Positions 47,266-59,569 of a DNA stretch of 64,000 nucleotides are shown here, in pieces. Origin of the DNA: Uloborus plumipes (taxonomy: Eukaryota > Arthropoda > Arachnida > Araneae > Uloboridae); contig JAXGGA010003010.1 of NCBI GenBank assembly GCA_038373865.1, positions 46,382 through 110,381 on the forward strand. The letters run 5' to 3'. How positions within the stretch are numbered: position 1 is the stretch's first letter; each line of letters starts with the position of its first letter. The notes under the pieces are model-generated. The model did not search any database and was not told the origin of the DNA. It saw only the letters and a program-made list of their open reading frames with translations. The position numbers and the translations under genes were made by a program.

Positions 47266-47431
47266 CAGGCCCGTCATTTAGGGGGGCAGGGGGGTCAACT
47301 GCCCCCCCCCGGCTTTGAGAAATCAAAGCATTTACGTATAAGTGGGCGTGGTTTTGAAGTTTTCCGATGAAATTACATTGCGTTTGGACCCTTTGGCCCC
47401 TCCCCTGGAAAAACTTGAAATGACGTCCCTG
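47266..47431. mobile_element. 166-bp hAT MITE with perfect 8-bp TSD
   Basis: TIRs CAGGCCCGTCATTTAG and, read inward from the right, CAGGGACGTCATTTCA. GGAGTGGT flanks both sides. Interior is GC-rich with runs of G and C around CCCCCC near 47302-47310. Non-coding; transposase would come from a full hAT elsewhere. Confidence 0.9.
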
Positions 47432-47560
47432 GGAGTGGTGCTTAAAAGCTTCAACATGATTCCAACCATTTGAGACTCATAACATTAAATTAATGCAAGC
47501 GGGACTTCTGAGTCCCGTCGAAGCATAAAAGATTAAAGTACAAACAAACTGTATATTGTA

Positions 47561-47753
47561 CACTGGCAAAAAAATAAGCGGTTGTTTTTACAGTATAATA
47601 TTGGCAGCCAAGGTTCCAGTTTAAAATTGCAAAATGCACAGCAATAAACTGTAAAATTGCTAATTTTAGTTTTTTACTGTGCATTTTAGTTTTAAGCTGG
47701 AACCTCGGCTGCCAGTATTATTCAGTAGAAACAATAGTTTATTTTTTGCAGTG
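47561..47753. mobile_element. 193-bp MITE, parent type of the satellite-bearing element
   Basis: Ends CACTGGCAAAAAAATAAGC and, read inward, CACTGCAAAAAATAAACT, with TA on both sides (47559-47560 and 47754-47755). It shares GTTTTTACAGTATAATA, GGCAGCCAAGGTTCCAGTTT and AATAAACTGTAAAATTGCTA with 19818-21963, but has no array. Confidence 0.82.
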
Positions 47754-47755
47754 TA

Positions 47756-49137
47756 GACACATTCAACCAATTAGTTTCAAAGAATAAATAGCAGCTACTA
47801 GGCGTGATTAAAACATAGTAACTGCTCACCTGATAATTCACGTTACTTATTCGAGTATTTATATTGACTCCAATGGAAATATTTTGAATTTGTATAGGTT
47901 TTATCATAAACCCAAGTTTTTTCTAATCTTTTTAAAATGCCCGAGGAAATTTTCTAAATATAACAGTAATCTTCTACTTTCGTCTGTTCCGCATGTTTTA
48001 ATGACTTTGAGTTAACACGATGACGATCTTTTTATATCTCGCCACGAATATGCTTGCTTTTCATATATTTTCTCATTAAAATTTCTTCTTTAATATTCTC
48101 TAAAAAGTTCCGGAAGGAGACATTAATTAAGTTTTTCAATTAAACGCCAAAAGAAAAACATGACATCCTTTCCATGATTTATGACGTAATTAAATAACCG
48201 CACGTGATGAGCCTCATGTGGCCAGTTCAAATATTTATTTTCCTCTTTTAGTTATTTTGCTGCCTCTAAAATGGTTGAGAGGGATATTAAAAAAAAGTTA
48301 ATGGGTTTGTGATGGAATATTTTTAGGAATAAATTGCTTTTAAAAGTCTCGTAAATGTAATCTAATGCCCGCAAAAATCTTCATCATAGCTCAGCGGGGA
48401 GTAAGGTTTGAAATTTGATGAATAATTAGATTTTGCTAGATTAAATTTTTCTTTAAATAATCAAAATACATAGGTTTGTCAATAGTCGATCTTTTCAACC
48501 ATTTTTGAATTTCTGTATACATGTATGCATAAAATTTTTAAATGCATTTCAAAGATCAATATTTTTTTTCTTTAGTTTATTGCAGCACATGCTAACTTTT
48601 GCTGTAGAATGTCCTTTTTGAATGACTCGCTCTAAGTACTGGTTAATTTTTTCCTGGTTGTCTAATATGATTATATGTCCAATTTTGAATGGGACTGTCC
48701 TATATTCAAGTTTACTGTCTCCTTGTCCCTGCTAATTCTGAAATGTCCCATTTTCTGAAATGGTTGAGCGGAACACTAAAAGCTTTATCCGAAAGTCGCT
48801 GTGTAAGCATTTTCAAACCAATAAGTTTAATGAAACATAAATTAAATATACGTTATGTTTGTCCGGGCCTTATTCCTCTTATAAAAGGGTTTTAACTTTT
48901 ATTCAGTGCTCATTTTGCTGATATTTTAGTAGTAAGTTGCGGTTATTTCAATGAATCGTATATCTGTGCTCTAAATTTTTTAAACTGCCAGAAACAAAGC
49001 TTAAGGAGGGAGATTTTTATTAACCACAATGCACGAAAACTGTCTCCCAAGCTTCTCTTTTCAGAAAGACCTCGGCAGGAGAGTGTGACTCTTCTAAACG
49101 CATAGGTCTTAGTTTTCGGTGGTAGTCGCAGATAAGG
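47756..49137. other. no gene seen
   Basis: AT-rich spacer. TAGCTCAGCGGGGAGTAAGG at about 48388-48408 looks like a tRNA A box but no B box follows at proper spacing. Reading frames over 60 residues have no motif. Confidence 0.45.
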
Positions 49138-50650
49138 TACAGGTAGTTATCAAAATAATGGAAACACTTGAGATTCATGAGAAAAATCTACCGTTCATCG
49201 CAAAATAAGCGATCAATTGTTCTTTAACGTTAGTCATACAAAATAAAGACTTCACCGGACATTTCCACATTGAAATTAAATCACTCATACATTTGAGGGA
49301 CGATAAAAAGGGGGGTTGGAAGAAAAACCGCTCTTTGACCGTAACTCTTCGAAAATAGCTCGGAATAAGTTATAAATTTCAGTAATTAATTAGCATACAA
49401 TGTATAATTACTGTACGAATTTTTATAAACGTACCACTCTTACTTCCGAAGATATGAAACATTTTTTAACAAACGGCCATTTTATTTGTAGGGTTTTTGC
49501 TCATAACAAGCAGAGTTTTTGATCAAACCTTATCAAAACTTCAGGAAAAATGACAAAATACAAGTGAAAGAACATCCGATGAGTTATGAACATTAAAAGG
49601 AAATAATTTTTCACGGCGCATGCGCAAACGACAGAAATTTATAATTACAAAAATATTGTACCCTGGCTTATACTGCATCTTATAAAAAAAAGTTCCAGTT
49701 GAATATCATGAAAATTGGAAAAAATATCAGCGATCTAGTGAGCTGTATTTCAGTCATTCGCAGACAATACATAAATTGTGAGGTTCTGTCCACAAAGAGC
49801 TATTTTTAAATTAAAGGTTGTTGTGTCATCGTTCAAAACCAACGTTTCAGGGGGTGTCCGGATACTTTTGGCCACCTACATATAACGTCTTTTTGGCCGA
49901 ATAGGAGAAATGTGACTTCTATACCTGATATAAAATTTCAAACTATGTATACAATGTATACAATTCAACATTGAAAAAAAATGCTCGATTGTCACCAGAG
50001 TATTTGTGGACAACCCCTCGCCGTTTATGTATTGTCTGCGAATGAATAAATTGCAGCTCACTAGATCGTTGATATCTTTTTCAATTTTTACGATATTCAA
50101 CTGAAACTTTTTTTATAAGATGCAGTATAAACCAGGCTACAATATTTTTGTAGCTATAAATTTCTGTCATTTGCGCATGCGCCGTGAAAAAATATTTCCT
50201 TTCAACACTCATATCTCATCGGATTTTTAATATTTTTATTTACCGTTTTAGTATGTTCTTTCTCTTGTATTTTGTCATCTTTCCTGAAGTTTTGATAAGG
50301 TTTGATCAAAAACTCTGCGTGTTATGAGCAAAAACCCTTCAAATAAAATTGCCGTTTTTTAAAAAAATGTTTCATATCTTCGGAAGTATAAGTGCTACGT
50401 TCATAAAAATTTGTACAGTAATTATGCATAGTTTGCTAATTAATTACTGAAATTTATAGCTTACTAGCAGAACCCGGCAGACGCTGTTCTGCCTAAATGT
50501 ATATTTCGTCTCCAGATAGTGTTTTGGATGTAAAAATCTATAGAGCGTTGTTGAAAATAGGCATGAAAGATTTTAAAAATTCTAAATCAAGCAAAGTTGA
50601 AATTACGCACTGAACAATCTACAAATAGGGCACTAATTATTTTTATAAAA

Positions 50651-52272
50651 GGGTCATTCCATGTCAAGTGATCCAACGTTTTTTACCTTACATTTTTGTA
50701 TTTCTTTCACATTTGGCTCATCATTTGTACCCCTTGAGGTAATCAAAAGTCTCAATTTTTGGATTTTTATCTCTATTATTTTTTCATTTATGAGACTTTG
50801 AACTTTGGAAAAACCCTCGTTTTTCCATGGATAAGGGTACATAAAAAGGACCATAACTCGGCACCAAATATAGATAGAACGATTTGGTAAATGGCATTTT
50901 AAAGTACGTTAGTTGCTGCTTAATCGGATATGCAACATGACTAATTTAATAAAAATTTTCTTTTTCAAAAAATGAAATTTAAATTTCAAATTTAAATTTC
51001 TCGAAAAACATGTAATGAATTTTTTTGAAAAAATTCTCAAAAATTCTTGTGTATTTCATCTATGTTTGTACAAATTTTTAGATTGGGATCTCAATGGGAT
51101 CATATTTTTTTTGAATTTTTGAATAAAACTGTATAGGAAAAAAATGATATTTTTTAGATTCTATTTATTTAAATACTAAGTTCTCTTGCTTGTGATGGTC
51201 TAAAAAGTAGTGAACAAACATGAATATGTTTAAAGTGAGCTAGCATGAGCTTATAGATTTGTCAGGTTCACCCCCCTCCACCTTCCTCCCCCGCACAACC
51301 ACTCTTTTTTAATTCGAAACTGTTCAAAATGTTTAAAAAAAACTCTTTGATACAAAATGAATACTAAACTTTTTAAAAGTTGGTAAATGAGTTTCCTTAT
51401 AACTAGACGAAGTATCCCCCTCCTCCACCCAAATATACCATTAACGCTGTACTATTATGACGTCTAACCTGGGGATTGAATTGACTATTATTTTTACTCT
51501 AGGTAAGTGAGCTAGCATTAACTTGTAGATTGGTCAGCTCCCCCTCCCTTCCTTCTTGACCCAACCATTTTCCCCCCAAACTGTTTAAAATGCTAAAAAA
51601 AAGCTTCTTTGATACAAAATAAACAGTAAACTTGTTTAAAGTTGATAAATGGGCTTCCTTATAACAAGGCAAAGTACAACCCTTCCCCTACCCAAATATA
51701 CCATTAACGCTATACTAATATGACGTCTCACCTGGGGATTGATTTGAGGACTATTTTCCCCCTAGATATATATTGTTTCTCAGACGAAGTGTGTCGTTTT
51801 CAATCCGAACTTCACAAAGTGTACTTCCATTCAAAATCTGAATTTAAACTTATGGTTCATTTCATCCCCTCCCCCAGCACCAATCTTTAATTTTGAAGGG
51901 AGGGAATAAATGGGTCGCCCCAAGATCATAGCAAACAGCAAAATAGCACTATTTCCCCTTGTTCTCATAATGTTTTCCCATTATTTTTACACAAAGCTGA
52001 AAATAAATTAAAGTGTCACGTTATATGTCAGTCCCCATCACTGCCTTTCCTTTCTCTTATTGGACAAAGACCATGAGCTAATAGGAAAGAGTAACAAACA
52101 GAACAAACTGAAACACTACCAGACATCAGTAGAGACTAAGGCTTTGAAATGGGGCTAGACGGGATGATAAAAAAATAAAAGTTTGGAGTGGAAAGGTAGG
52201 GTAAGGGGGGGGGGAGCAATCTGTAAAGAAGTTAAACAACATGTGAGGTTGTGCTCAAAAAAGCAGTGTTTG

Positions 52273-52339
<67 letters not shown>

Positions 52340-53574
52340 TATATCTTGCTGCATTACTTTCCTTTACAACAAAATGAAAAAAAACACAAACGATTAAAAA
52401 AATTAACAGCTGCACACTAGATACTGTGGAAAGATAGTTATGGGGACACAGACAAATGATCTGATATTTTGATTTTTTTTCAGTTTTGTGCGAAAAGAAT
52501 AGAAAAAACGATGAGAACAAGGCGAAACAGTGCTATTTTGCTGTTTGCTATGATATTGGGGCGACCCATTTATTTCCTCCCTTCAAAATTGAAGATTGGT
52601 GTTGGGGTAGAAGATGAAATTAATCATAAAGTTAAATTTCAGATATTGAATGGAAGTACACTTTGAAGTTCGGATCGAAAAGAAACACTTCGTCTGAAAA
52701 ACAATATACCTAGGATGAAAATAATCCTCAACTCAATCCCCAGGTTAGACGTCATATTAGTATAGTGTGAATGGTATATTTGGGTGGGGAGGGGGATACT
52801 TCGTCTAGTTATAAGGAAACCCATTTCCCCTCTTTGAATAAGTTTACTATTCATTTTGTATCAAAGAGTTTTTGTTTTTTTTAAACATTTTGAACAGTTT
52901 TGAATTAAAAAAGAGTGGTTGTGCGGGGAAGAAAGGGGTAGGGGGTGAACCTGACAAATCTATAAGCTCATGCCAGCTCACTTTAAACATATTCATGTTT
53001 GTTCACTACTTTTTAGACCATCACGAGCAAGAGAACTTAGTATTTAAATAAATAGAATCTAAAAAATATCATTTTTTTCCTATACAGTTTTATTCAAAAA
53101 TTCAAAAAAATATGATCCCATTGAGATCCCAATCTAAAAATTTGTACAAACATAGATGAAATACACAAAAATTTTTGAGAATTTTTTTCAAAAAAATTCA
53201 TTATATGTTTTTTGAGAAATTTAAATTTGAAATTTAAATTTCATTTTTTGAAAAAGAAAATTTATATCAAATTAGTCATGTTGCATATCCGATTAAGCGG
53301 CAACTAACGTACTTTAAAATGCCATTTACCAAATCTTTCTATCTATATTTGGTGCCGAGTTATGGTCCCTTTTATGTACCCTTATCCATGGAAAAACGAG
53401 GGTTTTTCCAAAGTTCAAAGTCTCATAAATGAAAACATAATAGCGATAAAAATCCAAAAATTGAGACTTTTGATTACCTCAAGGGGTACAATTGATGAGC
53501 CAAATGTGAAAGAAATACAAAAATGTAAGGTAAAATTTTTCTCAGATTTTGTATCACTTGACGTGGAATGACCC
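50651..53574 (-). mobile_element. 2.9-kb foldback element, copy 2
   Basis: Same family as 27980-30870 but inverted: its left end matches that copy's right end. AAAA stands on each side (50647-50650 and 53575-53578), again a 4-bp duplication. Arms pair over more than 1 kb. The centre has expanded into an (AT)n tract. The extra 270-bp internal duplication is present in both copies (here about 51400-51750), so it predates their separation. Inserted into the Helitron at 50464-56403. Confidence 0.87.
52280..52338. repeat. (AT)n microsatellite
   Basis: About 58 bp of uninterrupted AT dinucleotide at the centre of foldback copy 2. The matching position of copy 1 (about 29221-29239) is short and imperfect. 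Confidence 0.95.
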
Positions 53575-53699
53575 AAAAGTTAAAAAATACTGAACAATGA
53601 AAAACTTTGCACATAATTTGATTTTAGATAGGAATTTTATTTACACATCAAGACGAAGAAGCTCTCCACAAATCGTAAAAAGAGATCTTCGTTTTGAAA

Positions 53700-54440
53700 A
53701 TAAAATGTAGAGACACATAAAATGTATAATGTGAATGGACCATGAATAGCTCTTTTAAATTAATTGAAAAGGAGAGAGAAAGAGCAGTGAATAGTAATAA
53801 AATGAAATTGACATATTTACAATAGAATGTGACTGGACTACAAATAGCTACTTTAAAGTCATAAAAAAAGCACGGTGAACAAAAATAAAGAGAAATGTAC
53901 ACATTTACAATTACGTTGCAAAAATGCACTGGACAGTCCAAAAGGTAGACCATCAATCGCTCTTCGGAATTCAAAAAAAAAAAAAAAAGCACGGTGAACA
54001 ATAAAGAAAAATTTACGTATGTACAATTACGTTGTAAAAATGCACTGATCAATCCAAAAAAATAGACCATTAATTGCTCCTTTTATTTCAAAAAAAAAAG
54101 AAGAAAAAAAGCACGGTGAACAATATAAAAGAAAATTGTGCATATGTACAATTACGTTGTAAAAATGCACTGATCAATCCAAAAAGCAGACCATCAATTG
54201 CTCCCTTAAGTTCAGAAAAAAAAGCATGGTGAACAAAAAAAAAAAAAAAAAAAAATACAGATGTACAGTTACGTTGTAAAAATTCACTGATCAATTCAAA
54301 AAAGCAGACCGTCAACTGCTCCCTTAAATTAAAAAAAAAGAAAAAAAACGGTGAACAATAATAAAGAAAAATTTACATATAAACAATTACGCTATAAAAA
54401 TGTACTGATCAATTACTTTTTGGCAATCTGAAATCAATTT
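53700..54440. repeat. 112-125-bp tandem repeat, about 6 units
   Basis: GCACGGTGAACAA-like anchors occur near 53872, 53993, 54112, 54224 and 54349. Each unit includes ACAATTACGTTGTAAAAATG, CACTGATCAATCCAAAAA and GACCATCAATTGCTCC-like blocks plus a poly-A tract of variable length. It is part of the Helitron body. Reading frames across it on the minus strand are repeat translations. Confidence 0.9.
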
Positions 54441-55115
54441 GAATATTATCTTTGGTGCTAAATATACACCATTCCGTAAGGCGTTAAAATAATTTCCAAC
54501 ATTGCGGTATATCATAGCAAATAGTATGGAAAACGAACTATTGATTGGATGTTTGTCGAGAAAATATAGTAACATACTTTGATTGAAAACAGCAATGGGT
54601 ATAAAGAACAAAATAGTGTTCGTCTGGAAAATAATGCATGACATGTAAGCCTCTACAAATCTAAAGCAGTTCCGAAATATGAAACTGAATCTCATTTGTT
54701 TTTAAAAAAAGATTAATCTGTTAATCAAATACCTTTTTTATCCTTTATACTTGAGATAGTTATTGGGAAAACTTCCATTATTGAGCGCGATTTAAAAGAT
54801 CGCCAAATTTACGGTAGCAAGCAATTCCAACTATCTGCCAGAGAGTTGAGTTGATACACTAAATGCTCGATTGGATTGATGAAAGCCTTCGAAAATGGAG
54901 TTTTAAATTGAAATTACAAAGACAGAATCAGGTCTAAAATTGAAATAAAAGAATAACTACCTATCGGATTTTGTTGAAACTGGTCTCTAAACCTTCCCAG
55001 TACCAAAAAGAACAAACGGTGAAAATCTCTGCCAAATATCCCTGGTAGTTTCTGAGATCTTAGGGAACACACACACACACATATATACACATTTACCAAC
55101 ATTCATTTTTATATA

Positions 55116-56395
55116 GGGGAGAGTGGTAATGAATGGGCCACTTTTTGGTTTTGAATTTTTGTAATTTTTTCTAACACTTTGTTTTAACTCTAAATTAGTG
55201 TTTTAGTTACTTTACTTATCTGGCTATCTAAAAAAGTCATTAAAGTTGGATTAGCACCTGTCTATAATGAATTATAATAGAAAATAAAAATTTTGAAGTT
55301 TGGCCCATTCAACCCCACCTATGGGGTTGAATGGGCCATCGAAGGTAATGAATGGGCCACTAAATGAATTCAATGAAAACATGTGGATTTAATCTTTTAT
55401 TTGCTGAATATGACAAAATAAATGTGGCACTTGACATGATGATACAAAATCATACTGATTTAAAATTATATAAACATCAAAACTGATGGAATTAAAATAA
55501 AACTGATGCATACCAATTGTAGCAGAAAAATGACTCAATAATGAGATTGTAAGAAATAAATAGCGTCAAATATATATAAAAAATGGGAGATAATACCTAC
55601 TATGATTTAACAAAATTTATATATTTCAAAAATAATATTAAAAATCACTTTCAAAAACTTCATCTTCATTTTCAAACTTGTCAAAATTCAATTTTTTTTT
55701 AAATTTACTAGACATCGGGAATAAGAAATAGCTAACTTGGAGGGGATGGAAGGAATATAATATGAAGTGAGGAATATAATATGAAGGAGAGAGGGGGGCT
55801 TTTTCAAGCCACGCACTGCGACCAGAGGTCTATTGTACTATAGGAATATAATATAGATCTGCAAATTATATTTAGAAGTTACTACAAACCTATTTTGACG
55901 ACAGTAATCTTTATCTATGACAGTCAGTTGTGTTTCATATAATGCGAAAATCCAAAGAAAAGGAAGAAAAACAATATTTAGGTGGCCCATTCATTACCAT
56001 GACATAATGGCCCATTCAGCCCCACCTATACTTTTGGAATACATTTAGGTTTTTTGAGTACATTGAATTTAGATAACATCAAAATACATCTTAAGATTAG
56101 TTTATAGATATGGAAAGACTAGCTTATACATATGTATGCAGTGAAATACTTGGTACATTTTAGCTAGGAAATGTTTTACTAAAAAGGGAAAAACTTACTT
56201 TTCAGTCAGATTCTTGACCATGCCACTCTAGTTTAAAAATGGCTCAGCGCAAACGAATGAAAATTGGATGAGTTTAGTAGAACAAATAGCTACATCTATT
56301 GGTGGCATCAAAAAAAAGTCATGCAAATACTTTTTCATATTTTGTTAGTGGCCCATTCATCCCCCCACCATGGCCCATTCATTACCACTCTCCCC
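55116..56395. mobile_element. GGGGAGAGTGG-type TIR element, 1.28 kb
   Basis: Ends GGGGAGAGTGGTAATGAATG and its exact inverse, followed by GGGCCA. TATA flanks both sides (55112-55115 and 56396-56399), giving a likely TATA or TA duplication; removing the element restores the Helitron 5' end. Subterminal copies of GTAATGAATGGGCCA and GGGGTTGAATGGGCCA lie near 55325-55360 and 55982-56030. A short acidic coding remnant is at 55638-55715. Superfamily not assigned. Confidence 0.8.
55638..55715 (-). pseudogene. possible C-terminal coding remnant, 25 residues
   Basis: The minus-strand frame reads MSSKFKKKLNFDKFENEDEV and ends EVFESDF before a TAA at 55638-55640. A basic segment followed by an acidic tail is a common C-terminus among transposases with DDE domains. 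The stretch is short and could be chance. No upstream catalytic remnant was found. Confidence 0.3.
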
Positions 56396-56631
56396 TATAT
56401 AGATTCCGATCTATTTTCGAAGAGCTATGGTCAAAAGACTGTTTTTCTTCCGATCCCCCTTCTTTTCTTCCCCCAAATGCATGAGTGATTTAATTTCAAC
56501 GTGGAAATGTCTGGTGAAGTCTATATTTTGTATGATTAAAGTTAAAGAACAATTGGTCGCTTATTTTGCAATGAACGGTAGATTTTTCTTATGAATCTCA
56601 AGTGTTTCCATTATTTTGATAACTACCTGTA

Positions 56632-58227
56632 GGTAAATATTGAAAATGTATACAAAATCAAATTAAAAGTTCTATTCTAATGTTTTTATACTTTGGGGCT
56701 TATTCTAGGGGAAAAAAATGATAGCATTCCGTTCTGGAATAACGATATAACTCAAATTAGCTCTTTAAGCTGTACTTTTTATACTTGGGGTTTTATACCA
56801 AATACAGAAAATTTGATTACTCCAACATAAAGGTGTTATTACAGCAGTTTAAGTAATTTTGCCAGTTATTTTAACATGTATGTTTTTTGCTTTAACTAAT
56901 TTAAAACCACCCCGTAACTGACAATCGTAGCAAGCAATTTTAGTTTAAACTTTGAGATCTTAACCTGCTTACGGTATAGCGAAAGTTAAGTTGTAGTTTT
57001 AGATTATTGTTTTAAGCACTTTATTATTGTTTATAATTATATTTTATAATTAAGCATTTTATTATTTGATTACTGTTTCAAGCAAGTATATTTTGAAGAA
57101 AAAAAATAGTCCACATTTTTTGCGTTAGAATTAGAAAATAACTGGGGGCAAATCAATTTAGACACGTGGAACAAAACAATTTACTAAGCAAACGATGTCA
57201 TTACAAGTTGGTTAATTTTACTACTTGTTTCGGTACGAATATTCATATTTTAAATTTTCTTAATAAAGGCGCTTTTCGACTTACTCATCAAAAGCAGAAA
57301 ATCGCCAAATGTAGAAAAATTAAAAAGTAATCCTAAAAATGTGGTCTTTTTATTTTTGGAATTTTCATGCAGATATAGCTACTAAAACCGTATTGCCAGC
57401 ATTTTTATTCACCAAAACCAAGTGATTTCTCAAATGAGAAACTTTTAGTTTGAATATGAATTTTAAAATTGGAAAAACCAGCTGCTGACATTTTGAATCG
57501 CAAAAGGGTAGGGAATACGTTTTGACAGCTTTCGGTATGCGAATAAATAAATAAACAAACTCATTTAGTCATTCACAAAACTATCTCTTAATGTATTCAG
57601 AACTAGAACTAGAACTCCAAGTTTTTAAAACATAGATTTTTAATTCTTAAAAGTGCTCAAAAGTACCTTATTTTTGCGCTAACAAATGCACAAAACTTCC
57701 ATAAAGGAACAAAAATGGTGGCCAACACTCTTAATTTCTCAGGACTGAAACCTTTAAAAATTATTTTAAAGAAATAAGAGAATCTTTACTTCACTTCTAG
57801 CAAAAGAATACTCATTGTATTATTCGACGAGAGTAAACAGTTATTCAGTGTGGAGACCTTTTAAGAAAATGCACTTTTCGTGTCAGTTCACACGAAAATA
57901 GAATTTCCTCGATCTTTATTTTGGGAATGTTTCTGTGCTGTGTCTCTCCTCGGAATTTTAAACTCGATAGGGAACGTAATCTTGCAATTTCAAATCGGAT
58001 CTATGTTGTTTTATGAGACGGAATTTAACACAGTTTTGTAAGAAAAAAAGATGGAACTAACTTTCTTTAATAAACAGACTATAAAATTTATTTATTTTAC
58101 TTCTTTCTTTTTTTTTCGGTAACTATACTTTAGTACGAGAGAACGTTTTTTAAAGAAAATATGGATTGCTAGTTATGAAGGAAACTGATGTGTATAATGT
58201 TTATTGTGCAATTTTTATGCTTAACAG
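56632..58227. other. 1.6-kb stretch without recognisable features
   Basis: AT-rich, no reading frame with a motif, no terminal repeats. Confidence 0.45.
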
Positions 58228-58231
58228 TTAA

Positions 58232-58788
58232 TCCATTTATGCCCAGTAGAATAAACGGGACGCTTGTTAGTTGCTGCATGCAAAAACATGAAATGGTTAC
58301 ATAATTTTACTAAAGCTGTTTTTCACCAGTTAAATAGTCCTTCTTCTTGAGAAAACTAGTTAGAGCCACTATTTGGACATCAGAGTTAATTTATTGACAG
58401 CTATTTTCAGACAAATCAGTCAAGCAATGATTCAGCATGGGGAGCCACAGAAAGTAAATTTTTTTTGCGAACTTATTTTTCATAAAATTAAAATATTTTA
58501 AAATGATTTGCTTAAAATTGATCAGAGATGCCTTCTGTAATGTTACTTTGCAAAAAAAAAGTCAAGTAAGGTCGTATTTTGCTCACATACCTGCAAAATA
58601 TCCCATAAACAGGACGTTAAATAACTTAATAAATATGGCAACGGCGAACTATTTCAAGCCTAAAATGTATTTATTATTTTATTTAAATCCCACCAGTAGC
58701 CTAAAATGTATGCAAACCATTCCAAGAAAGAGTTTTAAGCAAATAAAAATTGAAAAAAATTGTTGAAAAAAACTTGGGCATGAATGGG
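58232..58788. mobile_element. TTAA-flanked MITE, family 1, uninterrupted copy
   Basis: 557 bp between TTAA at 58228-58231 and 58789-58792, termini TCCATTTATGCCC and GGGCATGAATGGG. In reverse orientation it aligns with 5252-5700 plus 6736-6809, giving the empty site for element A. Non-coding; a frame at 58503-58766 is not supported. Confidence 0.87.
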
Positions 58789-58912
58789 TTAAGATAGCGA
58801 AATGCGAGCAAAAGTCCTGAAAAGATGAGCTATTAAAATGAATTTAAATCACAAAGACTGAGTATTTGATTCTTTACAGCAATTTCAGTTGCTAAAAAAT
58901 TGTGTTATTTAC

Positions 58913-59561
58913 TAGGGATGCACCGACTAATCGGTGGTGCCGACATTTTTTAAATATTATTCTTTAAAGTAGACCTTAACTAAGAAACTATGAGGAATAA
59001 TTTATTTACAGGAATAATAATCCTCACAGTTGACATAAAGTTTTTAATAAATTTATTCTCCTACTTTGAATAAATATACATAGACAATGTTGCAACATTT
59101 TTCTTGTGGCGATAGTTTTCTCCTCAGCACAGTGCTTTTAGATAGCCTTCAGTTTTCACAGAGAATAAAAGTCTTGAATCAAATTGCTACTAATTATTAA
59201 AAAATTAAAATTAAAAGTACTGCTTAATTGGAGTGCTCACCACAAACTCCCCCCCCCCTCCTTTTTGAATTTTTATGTCCAATTAAAATAATTAACAATG
59301 CGTTAATGTAATAAAATTGACAATAATATGAAAATTGGTTCCAAGAAATTGATAAAATTGTGAAATGATTTTTGTGAAAATTAAGAAAATGGAAAAAAAC
59401 CTTCTTCCAGAAATAAATTACTTACTATTTCTAAGCTCGGAATTGTATAAGAGAGAAAAAACTGATGGGAAAATTGGTAGTGTTAAAACAATCATCCTTA
59501 TCATTAATCGGCTGGGCCGATTCATCGGAAATCGGTCAATTTACTTATCGGTGCATCCGTA
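58913..59561. mobile_element. 649-bp hAT MITE with perfect 8-bp TSD
   Basis: Ends TAGGGATGCACCGA and, read inward from the right, TACGGATGCACCGATAAGTA, typical hAT termini. TTATTTAC is duplicated exactly at 58905-58912 and 59562-59569. Extra CCGATT/AATCGG motifs lie near each end. No hAT transposase motif found. Confidence 0.92.
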
Positions 59562-59569
59562 TTATTTAC

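Larger units (their letters stand above)
50464..56403 (-). mobile_element. Helitron inserted in the foldback arm
   Basis: On the minus strand it begins TCTATATATAAAAATGAATG (allowing for the element at 55116-56395, which splits the first bases) and continues into a GTGTGTGTGTGTTCCC tract. It ends with hairpin GGCAGA-ACAGCG-TCTGCC, GGGTTCTG and CTAG at 50464-50467. The base before, 50463, is A and the base after, 56404, is T. The unbroken left arm (RC near 49361-49385) reads straight through this A^T junction, giving the empty site. Its own body is about 1.7 kb: 50464-50650, 53575-55115 and 56396-56403. No Rep/helicase. Confidence 0.85.
49140..56629. mobile_element. Tc1-like foldback element, outermost layer of a nest
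   Basis: Ends CAGGTAGTTATCAAAATAAT and the exact inverse, with TA at 49138-49139 and 56630-56631. The first 200 bp of each side pair (49140-49370 with 56404-56629). The pairing then continues between 49370-49790 and 49990-50463 through GGCGCATGCGC and TGATCAAACCTTATCAAAAC. Near 49856-49880 GTGTCCGGATACTTTTGGCC resembles another Tc1-type terminus, perhaps nested. The right arm is split by the Helitron at 50464-56403. Without insertions the element is about 1.5 kb. TA duplication and the AAAATAATGGAAACAC motif suggest Tc1/mariner. Confidence 0.82.

Noticed and set aside
48388..48425. tRNA at TAGCTCAGCGGGGAGTAAGG
   Set aside because: It resembles an A box, but no B box or stems follow at usable spacing.
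27980..53574. The two 2.9-kb copies as LTRs of one retroelement
   Set aside because: They are in opposite orientation, end in GGGTC rather than TG...CA, have different flanking duplications, and no gag or pol lies between them.
53648..54315. 140- and 75-residue minus-strand frames rich in F and L
   Set aside because: They translate the 118-bp tandem repeat with its poly-A tracts.
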